Notes: generated by a model from the letters alone, not told the origin. Counted from the stretch's first letter, positions 43,931 through 55,659 are shown. The stretch: 64,000 nt of DNA from Cervus elaphus (GCF_910594005.1 NC_057835.1:48880001-48944000), one strand, 5' to 3'. A program made the numbers and translations.

Positions 43931-45798
43931 TCTGCTTAAATGAAAATCATAGTATATAATTCAATAACATGTTGTTAGTTTTTCAGTTTTAAAAGACTTG
44001 ACTTTTGGTGCATTTAGGTTTTACCTAAGGAAGGGAAACATCCAATAATGAAATGCTATAACACCCCCTTCCTTTATTAATGTGATATGGCCCACCCCCT
44101 TCTCCCTCCATCCGAGGGTAAATTAAAGCAGTAAAACTCGGTGTAAACATTTGTCAACCCAGATGCATTTCTAGGCATTCGGTGTGTACAGACACCTGGT
44201 TATTTACACGATTTATACCATTAGTGCAGTCATCTTGAGATAGGATGAATTTCGAATCCCTGCTCCTCATAAGCCTTGCTGAGAGTTTTGACAGTCAGAA
44301 ATAAATAATCTTACCTTTAATTATCTCTGTGTGTAGAATGTGGTAGATAGGGAACAATGAGTATGAAATACTCTATCCTCTTAAGGTCCAAGAGAGATGA
44401 AAGAAATAGAGAAAGTTTTCATAAAGAAAAGACAAAAGGAAGTCATTTCTGAGTAAGCCTATTAGATAGTTTTCGTACTCCCTAATGACACAGCTTACAC
44501 ACCCCTGAAAGGCAAATGATCTGATAGGCTCCTCTTTACCATTGCTTGAGGATAGAGGGAGGTTTGATCTGAGCCTCCATGAAAAGCCACATAAACAGAA
44601 AGTGAAGTTTACAAGGGATCCCAGCAGAATCCACACAGGTTGGCGTGGGGTGGGCCAGCATATGGAAGGCTTCATTTGGGCTTCCATCATGATAATTCCT
44701 CTTTTATGCAGAGGAATAATGACTGTCAGAGGCAGGAAAACTAGAAAAGAAACCTCAGCTCAGCTTCTACTCTTTTGAAAAGTCCTTGTCTTTCTGGAGA
44801 AGTGAGAAGGAAGTAGGGAGTCTCTGCAGACTGCCTTAAAGAAAACCTGCAAGCCATGGCAATCCAGTGCTGCTCTCTGGGTTTTCTTATTATCCACGTG
44901 CATCAGTTGCTAGATAAAGTCAAGGATACTTTTAATTGGGGAGAGAAAGAAAAACATGTAAACTTATTCCTTGGACTGAGAAAGAATGGAGTTTTAAAAA
45001 ATTTTCCCTGATTTTTATGTTTTTGTCGTAGGTTTGAAATATATTCTTAAGGATTAAAAAAAAAAATGTTGGTAGAACACATTTTTCAGCATTACTTCTC
45101 TCCCTTTTGAGAGGACAGATAGGTATGGAATCACCTTGCTATGATGTCAGTGTGGTAAAATTCTCTACAACCAGTTGCTTGTGGAAGCCATTGGAATAAA
45201 TTGTTGCAGATGCAGGCTGACTGGCAGCAGAAACTTTTTCCGCCACATGTATGACTACTTCATCTTTTGGAAAACTGTATCCAGGTAGTAAAGGCTGGCA
45301 ATGATTTATGCTGACTCAGGCTATGGCTCCTTCTGTGCATAAGTGAAATACCACCAGTTCTAGGGGGCTTCTTAAAGAACTCCAGTAGATCCACTTCTTT
45401 CATCCTTCTTCCTCAGCCTCCATTAGTGGCATGTCTGGAGTGTGATTTGAGGGTCTGCGGGAGGAAGGAGCCAGGATCTGGAACCATCTGGAGCCTGGGC
45501 GAGTAAGCACTAGGTGAACATCTGTTTGAAACTTTGTGGAAATATCTACTACTGCTGATTTACAGCCCTGTGGGGAGTCTGTGTACAGAACCCAGACTCA
45601 AGAGGAAGCTGGCATCTGGCAGGAGTCGGGGAACACAATTGGGCTTGATTATCAGGATATGATAAGTCTATCTGGCCTTATATCCATTGCCAAATTGTAG
45701 ATTTCTTATTTGGGCCACGTTGGTCCTCCCTGCCATCAAAACCAAAAAAAATTTTTTTAAAGTACAAAGGGAGAAAAAAAAAGTTCAATCTTATCACG
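43931..45798. other. SINE-poor stretch with a candidate conserved block
   Basis: No ruminant SINE. 44030-44330 is complex AT-rich sequence ('gtaaattaaagcagtaaaac', 'cacgatttataccattagtg', 'atcttacctttaattatctc') with homeodomain-like cores. The minus frame at 44373-44690 (105 codons) has no known domain. Confidence 0.45.
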
Positions 45799-46106
45799 AA
45801 AGTGAAAATCACTCAGTTATGTCTGACTTTGTGACGCATGGACTATATAGTCCATGGAATTCTCCAGGCCAGAATACTGGAGTGGGTAGCCTTTCCCTTC
45901 TCCAGGGGATCTTCCCAACTCAGGAATCAAACCCAGATCTCCTGCATTGCAGGCGGATTCTTTACCAGCTCAGCCACCAGGGAAGCCCAAGAATACTGGA
46001 TTGGGTAGCCTATCCTTTCTCCAGGCAGATCTTCCCGACCCAGGAATCAAACTGGGATCTCCTGCTTTGCAGGCAGATTCTTTACCAACTGAGCTATCTC
46101 ACGCTA
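45799..46106 (-). mobile_element. Dimeric Bov-tA SINE
   Basis: Inverted. The first full unit on this strand spans 45799-45988 and the second head with short body spans 45989-46106. They join at the same 'gaagcccaagaatactgg' junction as the other three dimers. The tatagtcc subtype is present at 45846-45853. Confidence 0.92.
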
Positions 46107-46318
46107 AGTTGCTTCAGTCGTGTCCAACTCTTTGTGGCCCTAAGGACTGTAGCCTGCCAGGCTCCTCTGTCCATGGGATTCTCCAGGCAAGATACCGGAG
46201 TCAGTTGCCATTTTCTACTCCAGGGGAACCTCCTGACTCAGGGATGGAACCCGTGGTTCTCACATCTCCCTCATTGGTAGGCATGTTCTTTACCACTAAC
46301 GCCAGCTGGGAAGCCCAT
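46107..46318 (-). mobile_element. Bov-tA SINE abutting the dimer
   Basis: A further complete inverted copy begins directly after the dimer ('gctaagttgcttcagtcgtg' to 'gccagctgggaagccca'). Its head includes the 'ctcacatctccctcattgg' variant, so it is a different subtype and a separate insertion. Confidence 0.9.
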
Positions 46319-46394
46319 CATACTCATATCAAAATATACACAGTCACACAGAACTATCCCAGCAAAATGATCTCCTAAGGATTGTGAGCATATA

Positions 46395-46620
46395 GAAGCT
46401 AAGAGTACGCACTTTGGAGTCAGGTGATTCTAGTTCCAGTCTCGGCTCTGGCCCAGAAGTGGCTGTGTGATGGTGGGTAAGTCACTTAGCCTCTCTGTTC
46501 TTTTACGTCCTCATCCCTACAGCTGGACGTTAGTGGTAGTGCTTGCTTTTTAGAATTATTTTGAGATTTAGATGGAGTTTATCTATGTAAGGGATTTAAA
46601 ATAGCACCTTGGAAATTAGG
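46395..46620 (-). repeat. MIR SINE
   Basis: Near full-length inverted MIR: 'actttggagtcaggtgattc', 'agaagtggctgtgtgatggt', 'gtaagtcacttagcctctct' and 'agaattattttgagatttag'. Confidence 0.88.
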
Positions 46621-46631
46621 CACTATATAAT

Positions 46632-46651
46632 TGTGTGTGTGTGTGTGTGTG
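46632..46651. repeat. (TG)n microsatellite
   Basis: Ten TG units beside the 5' end of the MIR. Confidence 0.9.
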
Positions 46652-46799
46652 GGTTTCTGTGTTTCCCGTGGAGTAGGTAAGTTTGATCACACCCAGGGCC
46701 ACCCACTGCTCTGTCGGGAAAATGCCTTTGCGTATATCATTTACCTTCCTTCCTCTGCTATCACTTCCCTCTCCACCACTACCACCCCACCCAGACTGG

Positions 46800-47225
46800 C
46801 TTGCTTTCCCTTGATCTTTGAGCGAGTCAAGAATGTTCCAAGTTGGAGCTCTGCACAAATACATCCCCCTTCCAGAATGGTTCTTCCCACACCCGCTCTA
46901 GGAAGCTTCCTTGTCTTCAGCTCTTACGCCATGTCAGTGTTGCTTCTTCAGAGAGGGCTTCCCTGACCCCCCCAGTCTTGAATCAATATTGACTTTCTAC
47001 CCAGAGTCACTCTAATGCCCCCTGTTCTTTAGCCCCAGTAGGGCTTACAGCTACAAAGGACTATTTGCATTTCTCCAGGGTTTGTATCGTGCTATAGATG
47101 ATGAAGTCCATGGAGCACATCTCATTTTTGACTGAGTCCCCATCGTAGGTCCAGCAGCCAGCCCATAGAAGGCCCTCATTAAGTGTTGCTCCTCAGTAAG
47201 TGACTGACCAAATGATGGACTTTTC
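46800..47225 (+). repeat. L2 LINE 3' region
   Basis: 'cttgtcttcagctcttacgc', 'gagggcttccctgacccccc' and 'gccagcccatagaaggccct' followed by 'cattaagtgttgctcctcag' run through the L2 3' consensus for over 350 bases, the longest L2 piece here. Confidence 0.8.
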
Positions 47226-48545
47226 TAGATTACATTCCAGGTGGCGTGGGCTACCCATTCCTTCTGAGCTGGTCAACTCAGATTCCTGTCCCCCACTGGC
47301 CATCCCACTGGCCTCTATCTCTTTTATTTATATTGTAATATAATTGAAAGAGAAGTCAGGGAAGTAATCAAAGTCCTCTTTCAGAGATAAGATATGTCCT
47401 CCTTTTCCCCCTTTGGTATCATTTTGACCATCTGGTTGGGAGCGCTGAGGAGGAAGCAGCATCTACTCTCTGATCAGCAGAGTTCGGTGGAACACTTGCC
47501 ATGTGGATGTGCCCCATCTACTGGTCAAATCGGGTGACTGCATCCTTAATGGTCTGTGATCCCCTGTGCAGTTAATACTGGCCATCCAGTCTCATTAAAA
47601 GCAGCTGAGACTGGGGTTTCTATCACATGTTATTATCCTGCCAGCAAGAGAATTAACAGTAAAGCATGGTTTGCTTGCAGAGCACTCATTTTGCCTATAT
47701 TTGCATCAGGATTGACCATATTCTCTTGTGTGGAGTTTGTAAGTTTGAGGTGAAGAGTTTCACACTTGTGCCCACAGGTTAAAATCTATAGTTTAATATC
47801 AGTGTTCACTGTTGAGTTGTTCCCTGTGAACATTATGTTGACCATATTTGCAGCATTTAGAGAATCCCTTCTCTGCAAGACATCTGAAGATGTGAGCATC
47901 ACACCCGTTTTTCAATCTTCCCGTAGGGATCGTGGGTTCTTAAGATAAAAGTTTTCAGGGAGAAAATAGAATCTCCTTGTGGTTTTCTCTCTCTCTGTCA
48001 CACAGACACACATACACACACTTTGGGACTTACATTGCCTGTAGGACTCAACAAGTAAATTGGGGAAGATGGAATTTGTCAGTTTGCTTAAAGAAACATG
48101 ATTATTTTAAAATGACAAATGGCCCCTTTGTCAATAAATTATTTATGTCTTAGCTTCCATGCTTGGGTACCTTGTGTAAATTATGAATTAGCTTGTAAGT
48201 AGGTTTAGCACAGGCTGCCCAGCAGGTCTCTGGGCTGAGGGCTAAGTGGGTAGCACTTCTTTCATTCTGATGCTTTTCCACTGTTGTTGTCTTGGGGATG
48301 CAGATGTCTGAACATGAATTCAGGTGGCTGTAGCTGTAATGTGTGCTACTTAGAAGGATTCATCTAGCATTGCCATCCGAAAGAATCTTACCTTACACCA
48401 CACCCTCCAAATTTCAATATCAGAGGTAGCAAGCGCAAGATGAAACCATCTTACTTCAGTTTAAGTTTTAAGGTCAGTCAGTCTCAGTTATAGGTTTGTT
48501 TTTTTCTTAAAAAAAAAAATTAAGTAGCTACTAACATTTTCTTTG
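47226..48545. other. Single-copy DNA
   Basis: No interspersed repeat recognised. A CA-rich patch is at 47999-48022. 47540-47720 is complex and may be conserved. Confidence 0.4.
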
Positions 48546-48780
48546 GGTTTCCCTGATGGCTCAGGTGGTAAAGAATCTACCTGCAATGCGGGAGACCCAG
48601 GTTTGATCCTTGGGTCGGGAAGATCCCCTGGAGGAGGGCATGGCAACCACTCCAGTATTCTTGCCTGGGAAATCCCATGGACCGAGGAGCCTGGTGGGCT
48701 ATATAGCCCATGGGGCTGCAAAGAGTAGGACATGACTAAGTGACTAACACACACACACTCACACACAAACATACACACAG
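48546..48780 (+). mobile_element. Bov-tA SINE with (CA)n tail
   Basis: A complete element ('ggtttccctgatggctcagg' to 'gactaagtgactaacac') grades into an imperfect CA microsatellite at 48747-48779. This is the common case of a SINE tail seeding a dinucleotide repeat. Confidence 0.94.
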
Positions 48781-49132
48781 TGTATTTTCCTATTATTCCA
48801 CAGAATCTCCACTCAGCCTCCCGAAGGGAAGGCTTTGAACAAGTAGCTGGGTTTTGCGCATGTATATTTGATCACTGAGTTTATTTACAACCAGAGGATT
48901 TCACAGTGACAAGTAAACTGGATGGACCTGCAGCTTAATGTGGTTTTTCTCCATTCATGATGATTTCGGACAACTGAGCACATGTCTTCAGCACCCTATC
49001 AGAACAGAAATGAAAGACAGACTATGAATGCATTAACTTATCTGGACTGCAACAGTTGGAAAAGCCTAGAAGTCAGCCATGTAAATGTCTGCATACCTGT
49101 CAATTCTGTATGTTAGGGTTTAGTGGTGCTTT
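48781..49132. other. Single-copy DNA
   Basis: No feature recognised. Confidence 0.4.
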
Positions 49133-49140
49133 CTTTGAAT

Positions 49141-49375
49141 TGTTGTTGTTTTTCAGTCACTCAGTCATGTCCGACTCTTTGTGACTCCACGACTGCAGCA
49201 CACCAGACCTCCTTGTCCCTCACCATCTCCCAGAGCTTGCTCAGACTGATGTCCATTGAGTTGATGATGTCATCCAGCCGTCTTATCCGCTGTTGTCCCC
49301 TTCTCCTCCTGTCCTCAAGCTTTGCCAGCATCAAGGTCTTTTCCAGTGTGCACTGCAATGTTTTCAGTTCTCATG
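49141..49375 (-). mobile_element. BovB LINE 3' fragment
   Basis: 'ttcagtcactcagtcatgtc', 'catccagccgtcttatccgc' and 'cagcatcaaggtcttttcc' are the inverted BovB 3' end (about 235 bases). The exact 8-mer ctttgaat at 49133-49140 and 49376-49383 is its target duplication. Confidence 0.92.
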
Positions 49376-49474
49376 CTTTGAATGATCTCATCTGTCTCTC
49401 TTCTTAAGACTTTAGGAACGGCTCGTACAAAATGCCAGTGAAGCCCCCAGCAGCTTCTCACACTTCAGGTGCAG

Positions 49475-49701
49475 ACAGACTGTGTTTGGATCGTAACTGG
49501 CCTTCTCTGCTGACTGTGTGACTCTGGACAAATTCTTGGACTTCTGTCAGCTTCAGTGCTCAGTTGTAAAATGAGGATATTAACCTTAAATTGTGACCCT
49601 GAGATGGTGATAGTGTATGTAAAGTATTTAGCTCAGTGCATAGCATATGAGTGTGCTAAAAGTCATGGCTATTGTCATAGCGTTATCTTACTGTTATTTC
49701 T
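49475..49701 (-). repeat. MIR SINE
   Basis: 'gctgactgtgtgactctgga', 'cagttgtaaaatgaggatat' and 'agctcagtgcatagcatatg' are in order. The adjacent Bov-tA sits at its 5' end. Confidence 0.85.
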
Positions 49702-49713
49702 ACATGTGAAGGT

Positions 49714-49921
49714 TCCTTGGTGGCTCAGTGGTAAAGAATCTGCCTGCCAATGCAGGAGACACAGGTTTGATCCCTAGATCGGGAAGATAACCTGGAGGAG
49801 GAAATGGCAACCCACTCCAGTATTCTTGCCTGAGAAATCCCATGGACAGAGGAGCCTGCTGGGCTACAGTCAGTCCATGGGGTCACAAAGAATTGGACAT
49901 GACATAGAGACTAAACAACAA
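49714..49921 (+). mobile_element. Bov-tA SINE
   Basis: Complete, with an exact 12-base duplication acatgtgaaggt at 49702-49713 and 49922-49933. It has a 4-base duplication (cagt) in 'ctacagtcagtccatgg'. Confidence 0.96.
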
Positions 49922-49933
49922 ACATGTGAAGGT

Positions 49934-50774
49934 GCTATTTTATAAATATAGTTTATATTTTTTACCAAGAGCTTTTCCCTGGTCTCTTAAATCAGCTTTC
50001 TTACTCTAGGAGAGTCTATGATTTAAAGAATGGAAATTCATTTTGTGATATTTAAATTTATCTACATATATTTATATTTCCCCCAAATTTTCCCTCTGAT
50101 TTATTTTCTAAGGGGTTAGCAGCCTTCGTGATACAGGTGGTAGTGGTCTGCTCTGGTCTGACCTCACAATATGATCTTGCTTTTGCTGTGTTGGAGTTCG
50201 TGGGCAGGTCTTGTAATCCCTAAATTTGCCTCAGAGGTAGATGGAAGGAAACAGTGTCTTTGTTAGGTGAGTCCAGTTTTGAGTTTTCTTTTGTTCTTGG
50301 CTTCAATCCAGGCATAATGCCTTAATAACTGAAATTGCCTCTTTCGGCCTTCTCACCTTAAAGACTGTTAAACTCAGTGAGAAGGACTCATCGCTGTGGC
50401 AGAGATGTCCTCCCAGGTCTCTCTGGGCCAGTGGGCCCCAGGCTGGCCCCACAGCAGTCAGTATTTGAGGACAGATGGGAGATAGGGCCCCTGGGTGCTC
50501 CTCCTGAGCAGGCTGTCCCTACAAAAGCTCCAGCTTGTCTTCCTCTCTGGCCACTTCTACAGCATCCTAAAGCTGCCTCCTTTTGCAATTAAGTCATTTC
50601 ATTCCTTTCTCTCTTGCTTTCCTTCACCCTGGAGATGTTCAGTGTTAGGACATTCTAGCTGCTCGTAGCACTTAGGGAGTTGGGGAATTTGGCTTTTAAT
50701 TACTGTGAAAATATGATTATTTGGGGACTCAGCACCATCTCTGCCGAGCCTGTAGGATGTTGAGGCAAACAGGA
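49934..50774. other. Single-copy DNA
   Basis: No interspersed repeat recognised. Overlapping frames at 50377-50592 (both strands) arise from a locally GC-rich segment with no known domain. Confidence 0.4.
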
Positions 50775-50785
50775 AGAAGGGCTCA

Positions 50786-51127
50786 GGTGCTGTGCTGTGC
50801 TGCTCTTGGTCACTCAGTTGTGTCCGACTCTGTGTCACTCCATAGACTATAGCTCACCAGGCTCCTCTGTCCATGGGGATTCTCCAGGCAAGAATACTGG
50901 AGTGGGTTGCCATGCCCTCCTCCAGGGGATCTTTCCAACCCAGTGATCGAACCCAGGTCTCCCACATTGCAGGTGGATTCTTTACCATCTGAGCCACTAG
51001 GGAAGTCCAAAAAGACTGGAGTGGGTAGCCTATCCCTTCTCCAGGGGATCTTCCCAACCCAGGAATCGAATCATGGTCTCCTGCGTTGCAAGCAGATTCT
51101 TTACCAGCTGGGCTACCAGGGAAGCCC
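50786..51127 (-). mobile_element. Dimeric Bov-tA SINE
   Basis: Inverted, 342 bases. The first unit is complete (50786-51008), then the junction 'gaagtccaaaaagactggag', then a second head with short body to 51127. Exact 11-base duplication agaagggctca at 50775-50785 and 51128-51138. This is the cleanest reference copy of the dimer in the window. Confidence 0.96.
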
Positions 51128-51138
51128 AGAAGGGCTCA

Positions 51139-51549
51139 TAAATAAGTCTCAAGTAGGGAAGTTGGCAGGTCCTGGGAGGTGTGGGCAGAGAGGTGAAGTG
51201 AACTGGCATGATCCTGAGGATCTTTGCTTTTCTCTATTCAAGATGTCAAGCCTCTCACCTGTCGCAGCTTCCTTACCTGTAATGTGGGTTCAGGTCTGCT
51301 GCTTAGCAGGTGTGTGAAATCTGGGAGGCTAATAATATGATCAACACGCTCAACAGTTTCTGTTGTGTATCTGTCCAGACATCCAGACTTGAATACTCAT
51401 TTTTCCAGGCAGCCCAACCTTTATTTTACATACCAGCCTCTGGATCCGTCTATGTCACATTTGTTGGGATGACTCATTGTGGTGTGTGTATTTTTCTGGC
51501 TTAAATGTATTTTCAATTTCTTGATGGTCTTTGAGAGCTGGCTGTCAAC
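51139..51549. other. Single-copy DNA
   Basis: A faint MIR-like trace near 51245-51300; otherwise nothing is recognised. Confidence 0.4.
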
Positions 51550-51935
51550 ACTGCTCACAGTACCCCATCTCCAGCCCCCATCCTGCTTGACCCTTACTTA
51601 TCCTTTAGCCCCCAGTTTAATCCCTTCCTCCTGACTAGGTCAAGTTCCTCTTTCATGTGCTCCCTTAGGACCATTAGTCTCTCCTTGAAACACTCACCAC
51701 AGCAGTTGATTTTATTATGGTTAATTATTTAATATCAGTCTCCCAAAAGAGACTGTCAGTTCCATAAGATAAAAAAACATCATCATCATTATTAAATTTG
51801 TTGTTTTGCTCACCACTGAATTCCCCACTGCTGACAATAGGATGCCTGGTACTTAGTGGATTCACAGTAAGTATTATCAGTAGATGGGGGATGGATGGCT
51901 GAATGAATACACAAATGAATACATGAATGAATGAT
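51550..51935 (+). repeat. L2 LINE 3' region
   Basis: 'acttatcctttagcccccag', 'gactgtcagttccataagat', 'actgaattccccactgctga' and a terminal tgaatgaat repeat follow the L2 3' end order. Confidence 0.78.
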
Positions 51936-52479
51936 GTGCCAGTGGCCGACAGGATTTATCTCTTCCTTGTTTGTCCTATTCCTGTGGCCTCAGGTACCCA
52001 CACATGTAGTATGGGCTCCACAGAATCTTCTAGGATATCTAAAAGGTATGCTGTAGTTCTGGGCACCACAGCCCCTCAATGGAATTGGAAAGAAAAAATT
52101 ATATGCATTCTTAGAAAGAGGCCTTGATGTTTCTGTGTTCCAGAGTGGTCCTGTCTGGGATAAAGTATACAGTAGATGAACCACAGCTTGTTTCTCACCT
52201 ATTCTCCCTACTCCCCGGGACCTGAGAATCATACTTTAAATGTGTGAGCTGAACTTGGGAAGATGATCCTCTCTGATTCTGAGCTGGATAAAAGATCCAG
52301 TGCCAGGCATGTCTCTGATTAGAAGATCATAAATCAGTCCAGTAGATTCCATAGTAGTTCTCACAGTGTCCCTCAAGGCAGAGTTCACTGGCCATTCCCC
52401 GGGACGTCTTCTTGAAACGTTATAGGAGGCACCGCACATACACTGGATGCATACACAGTGTGCATGTTACTGTGTAATA
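51936..52479. other. Single-copy DNA
   Basis: No feature recognised. Confidence 0.4.
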
Positions 52480-52915
52480 ACTTGGCCCTGCAGTCAGATT
52501 GCCTGAATTCAGATTCCACCTGCCTACTTATTATTATAAGTTAAGTTTAGACAAATTAGGTGTAATCTTCAATTTTGTCTTCTAGGAAGTAGGAGACATA
52601 ATGTTACCTACCTTCCCTGGTGACTCAGCTGGTAAAGAATCTGCTTGCAATGCAGGAGACCTGGGTTCAATCCCTGGGTTGGCAAGATCCCCTGGAGAAG
52701 GGAATGGCTGCCCGCTCCAGTATTCTGGCCTGGAGAATTCCATGGACTGTATAGTCCACAGGGAAGCAAAGAGTTGGATACCACTGAATGATTTACTTTC
52801 ACTTCTCTTTTATGTCATTGGGTTGTTGGAAAATCAAATGGCCAAATAGACATAAAGTGCTATGCAGAAGGTCGGACGTGCAATAAACACAAGAAATGTT
52901 AGCTGTAATTATTAT
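52480..52915 (-). repeat. MIR SINE split by a Bov-tA
   Basis: The left part 'ggccctgcagtcagattgcc' to about 52609 and the right part 'tgtcattgggttgttggaaa' to 'gaaatgttagctgtaattat' (52810-52915) are the two halves of one inverted MIR. The SINE at 52610-52803 interrupts it. Confidence 0.78.
52610..52803 (+). mobile_element. Bov-tA SINE, tatagtcc subtype
   Basis: 'ttccctggtgactcagctgg' to 'tgatttactttcactt', complete and of low divergence. The tail 'tttactttcacttc' is that of the same subtype as 38127. Confidence 0.93.
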
Positions 52916-53759
52916 CACCATTTTAATTCATTGCAGGAGTTTCCATTGCAATCCCAAGCCAGTCGCTATGAATGCCTTTCCATCCTGTCCCTTTCAGACT
53001 ATCCTGGGACCCACGTGTTTCCCTGCCTTTTCTGCCTGCCTGCCTTTGGCTCAGATTTTTACTAGGAGGACCCAAGCCCAGTGTCCAGAAATGGCACCAA
53101 TTATATTGCATCTTGCCTTCTAATACCTTAACCCATACGGTAAAGGCCAACTTGAATTGCCTGAAAATCCATGCTGTACAGTGATTTGGGCAGTGTGCAC
53201 ACTCTATACACAGGCATTAAATAAAGTAAATAATGCTGACAGTGTGTGTGTGCACTCAGCCAGATTGCCCCGCTTTCTTAAATCACTTAAGCACACTTAA
53301 TCTAATGGAACGTGTTATGACTTCAGCAGCTTCTGAATAAGAGTTGGAGGAAAGAAAAATCCGAAATGTGGCACCAACTAAAAATCCCTATCCAGTTATT
53401 TAAGGTGGCTGAAGCATGGAAACTGGGCTCTGCTGGAGAAATAGCCACTCCTCTCACAGAATGAAAATACTTTTTTTTTTTTTTTTGGCCTTTTAAAACA
53501 TTCCTTCTTTTATTTTTAGATTTGGGATGAGAATTGGAGTCCAAATCAATTTTCAGGCAATTTCTTCCTTTTTCTACTTGCTCAGAACAGTCGTTTTTAT
53601 CTTGTTTCTGCCCCTGGTAGTATTATCTGGGGGGAGGTACTTGACCACTCCTGGCTTCACTTTCTTCTGCTGGGGGTTTGCACTGGGTGATCTTTGTGGT
53701 ACCTCCCAGCTGTTACCAGTGTTTTGTCTTGTTGTTGTTGTTTGTTTTTGATTTCATGA
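52916..53759. other. Single-copy DNA
   Basis: No interspersed repeat recognised. A 16-base T run is at 53471-53486. Frames at 52923-53184 on both strands lack known domains. Confidence 0.4.
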
Positions 53760-55149
53760 TTTCTCTCTCTTGTTATTACAGAAAGCACAAGTGTTGTGCC
53801 TTAAGCCTAAGATGGGAAAGTATTTATTGATCAGGTTGAAAAACCTCTACTTTCCAGGGCTCTGAGTTTGGGCTCAGAGAGTTATAGTGGTTTTCAGGCA
53901 GTTTTTGTGCGAAGAGTGTTTGTGAATTTCTTTTCTGTTTTTCTGTAGACCTTATTTGGATGTCTGACCATTTGATCTGGGAGAGAATACTGTGTCTCGA
54001 CATAACACCAGTGCCCTTACCATTGGCAGATTGTGGAAGCCCCACAGGCGGGTCCCGAGGCTGCCTGAGTCACCATTAATGAACCAAACGGCCTGTGATG
54101 CTCCTGTGGTCGCCTTTTGGCACTTGGCAGGAAAATCCTTTTCATGTTAGTTTCAAGGTTGTCAGATATCATTATCCCCAAGTATTAAAAATTTCAAAGA
54201 AAGGAGGCAGTGTGTTTGATTTATAGAATAATTATCTAGCTTTAGCTCGAACTTGGCTTTGGCAGTGGTTTTGCAAGCACTCGAAAATTAAATCCATTTT
54301 TTATGGCACTACAAGGTATTATCTCACAGCAAATGATAATTAAACACCTGTGAAATCAATTAGCCCTTTAAGCAGGGAAAAAAAGTTTTCCAATTATGTT
54401 TTCACACCTCCAAAACTTTTGTAATTCCAAAACCCAGCGCTTGTGGAGAGGGATATGGTTGATGGGTGTTTCCGGGTTAACTTTCCATAAAGATCATCCC
54501 TGAATTTTGCTTTGACTTAATCCTGAGGAAGGCAGTTTGTGGTACCGGCTCCCTTCCAGAGAGGATGCAATCGCCTTTGGAGCTGACTCTTAGCAGCCAT
54601 CTATTTGACACACAGCTGAGCTGTCAGCTCCTCCGTACAAAGGAGGTTACTCACTTTGTGTTTTGATGCCAAGTTTTACTTGACAGTTTATTTGAAAGCC
54701 AAGATACCTTAATGGAAACCAAGCAACAAGGCATTCCATGCGACATTATTGCTCTCTCTTTTTAAGGGCCCTGTAGCCAAGAGTTCTGAGCCATCTTCAT
54801 TCCAAATTCATACCCCGAAAACAGACTGATGGGTTAATAGCTGAAACCTAACACAGTGGAAAACTGGGAATCGTGGCAGGCCTTTCAGCCCCACAGGATC
54901 ATATGTGTTTTATTCATTGGCTTTGGTAACAAATTAGCTATTCCAGATGCTGCTTTTGGAAAATGATCTGCACTTCTGAAGAACTAAATACATTTGGGAG
55001 AGAGGACATAACAATTTGGGACCCAAAAAAGAAGAAAAAGAAACAGGCCTTTGACATTCTCTGCATTATGCCTCATATGTACAAAGGCCATTCCAAAAAT
55101 ATGCTTGCTTCATCTTTACTGATATTACTTAAATTTGCATAATACTCTC
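53760..55149. other. Repeat-free block, candidate conserved regulatory DNA
   Basis: 1.4 kb without any recognisable repeat. 54120-54420 is AT-rich but complex: taatta at 54229-54234 and 54337-54342, the E-box cacctg at 54345-54350, and a caattag core just after. I see no long open frame or splice pattern, so a coding explanation is unlikely. Conservation is inferred from texture only; no alignment was possible. Confidence 0.5.
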
Positions 55150-55312
55150 ATCTAACTGTTTCATTACATCCTCAGTAGACCTCATTATTAGGTAGGCAGG
55201 ACTAGCATTATTGTCCCATTTAATAAATAAGCATGGATTCAGAACCAGAGTAAGTCGCATAAGATCAAACAGTAACAAAGTCAAGACCAGAACTTATATT
55301 TTCTAGGGGTTA
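55150..55312 (+). repeat. MIR SINE
   Basis: 'gtttcattacatcctcagta', 'attgtcccatttaataaata' and 'gtcaagaccagaacttatat' follow the MIR order with moderate decay. Confidence 0.75.
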
Positions 55313-55659
55313 TTTCATGCAGTTTCCATCCCATCACTATATATAAACATCTCTTAAAAAGTCTTCTTTTTTTTTTCAGTTTTCTTTATAAAGGCACTTT
55401 AATGGGACCTTGCTTTCATAGCAGATGGCATTTGGAGAAGTTGATGAATCTTAATGTTGACCAGAGATATCAGGCTGGTATGGCATACAGCAAAGATGAG
55501 AGAAAACTTCTCTTTTATCCTTTTAGAAACTTGTCCTATAGAATTACCCTTGCGAATGTTCCCTGAGATTTGGACACTTTGTGACCTCACAGACATTATT
55601 GGCTGGGGAATAAGGAGATCTGGCATTCATCTGACAAATCTTTCTTAAAAAATGACTAT

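Noticed and set aside
44373..44690. 105-codon minus-strand frame with hydrophobic C-terminus
   Set aside because: No recognisable family, no splice or promoter context, and length is within chance for AT-rich DNA of this size.
45687..46280. 197-codon plus-strand open frame
   Set aside because: The translation consists of the repeated SINE peptide pattern (LLQGIFPTQE and similar) from two inverted Bov-tA elements.
518..51127. Regularly recurring identical 25-35 base motifs suggesting a CRISPR-like array
   Set aside because: The recurring motifs are dispersed SINE segments in both orientations, not evenly spaced, and the genome is mammalian.
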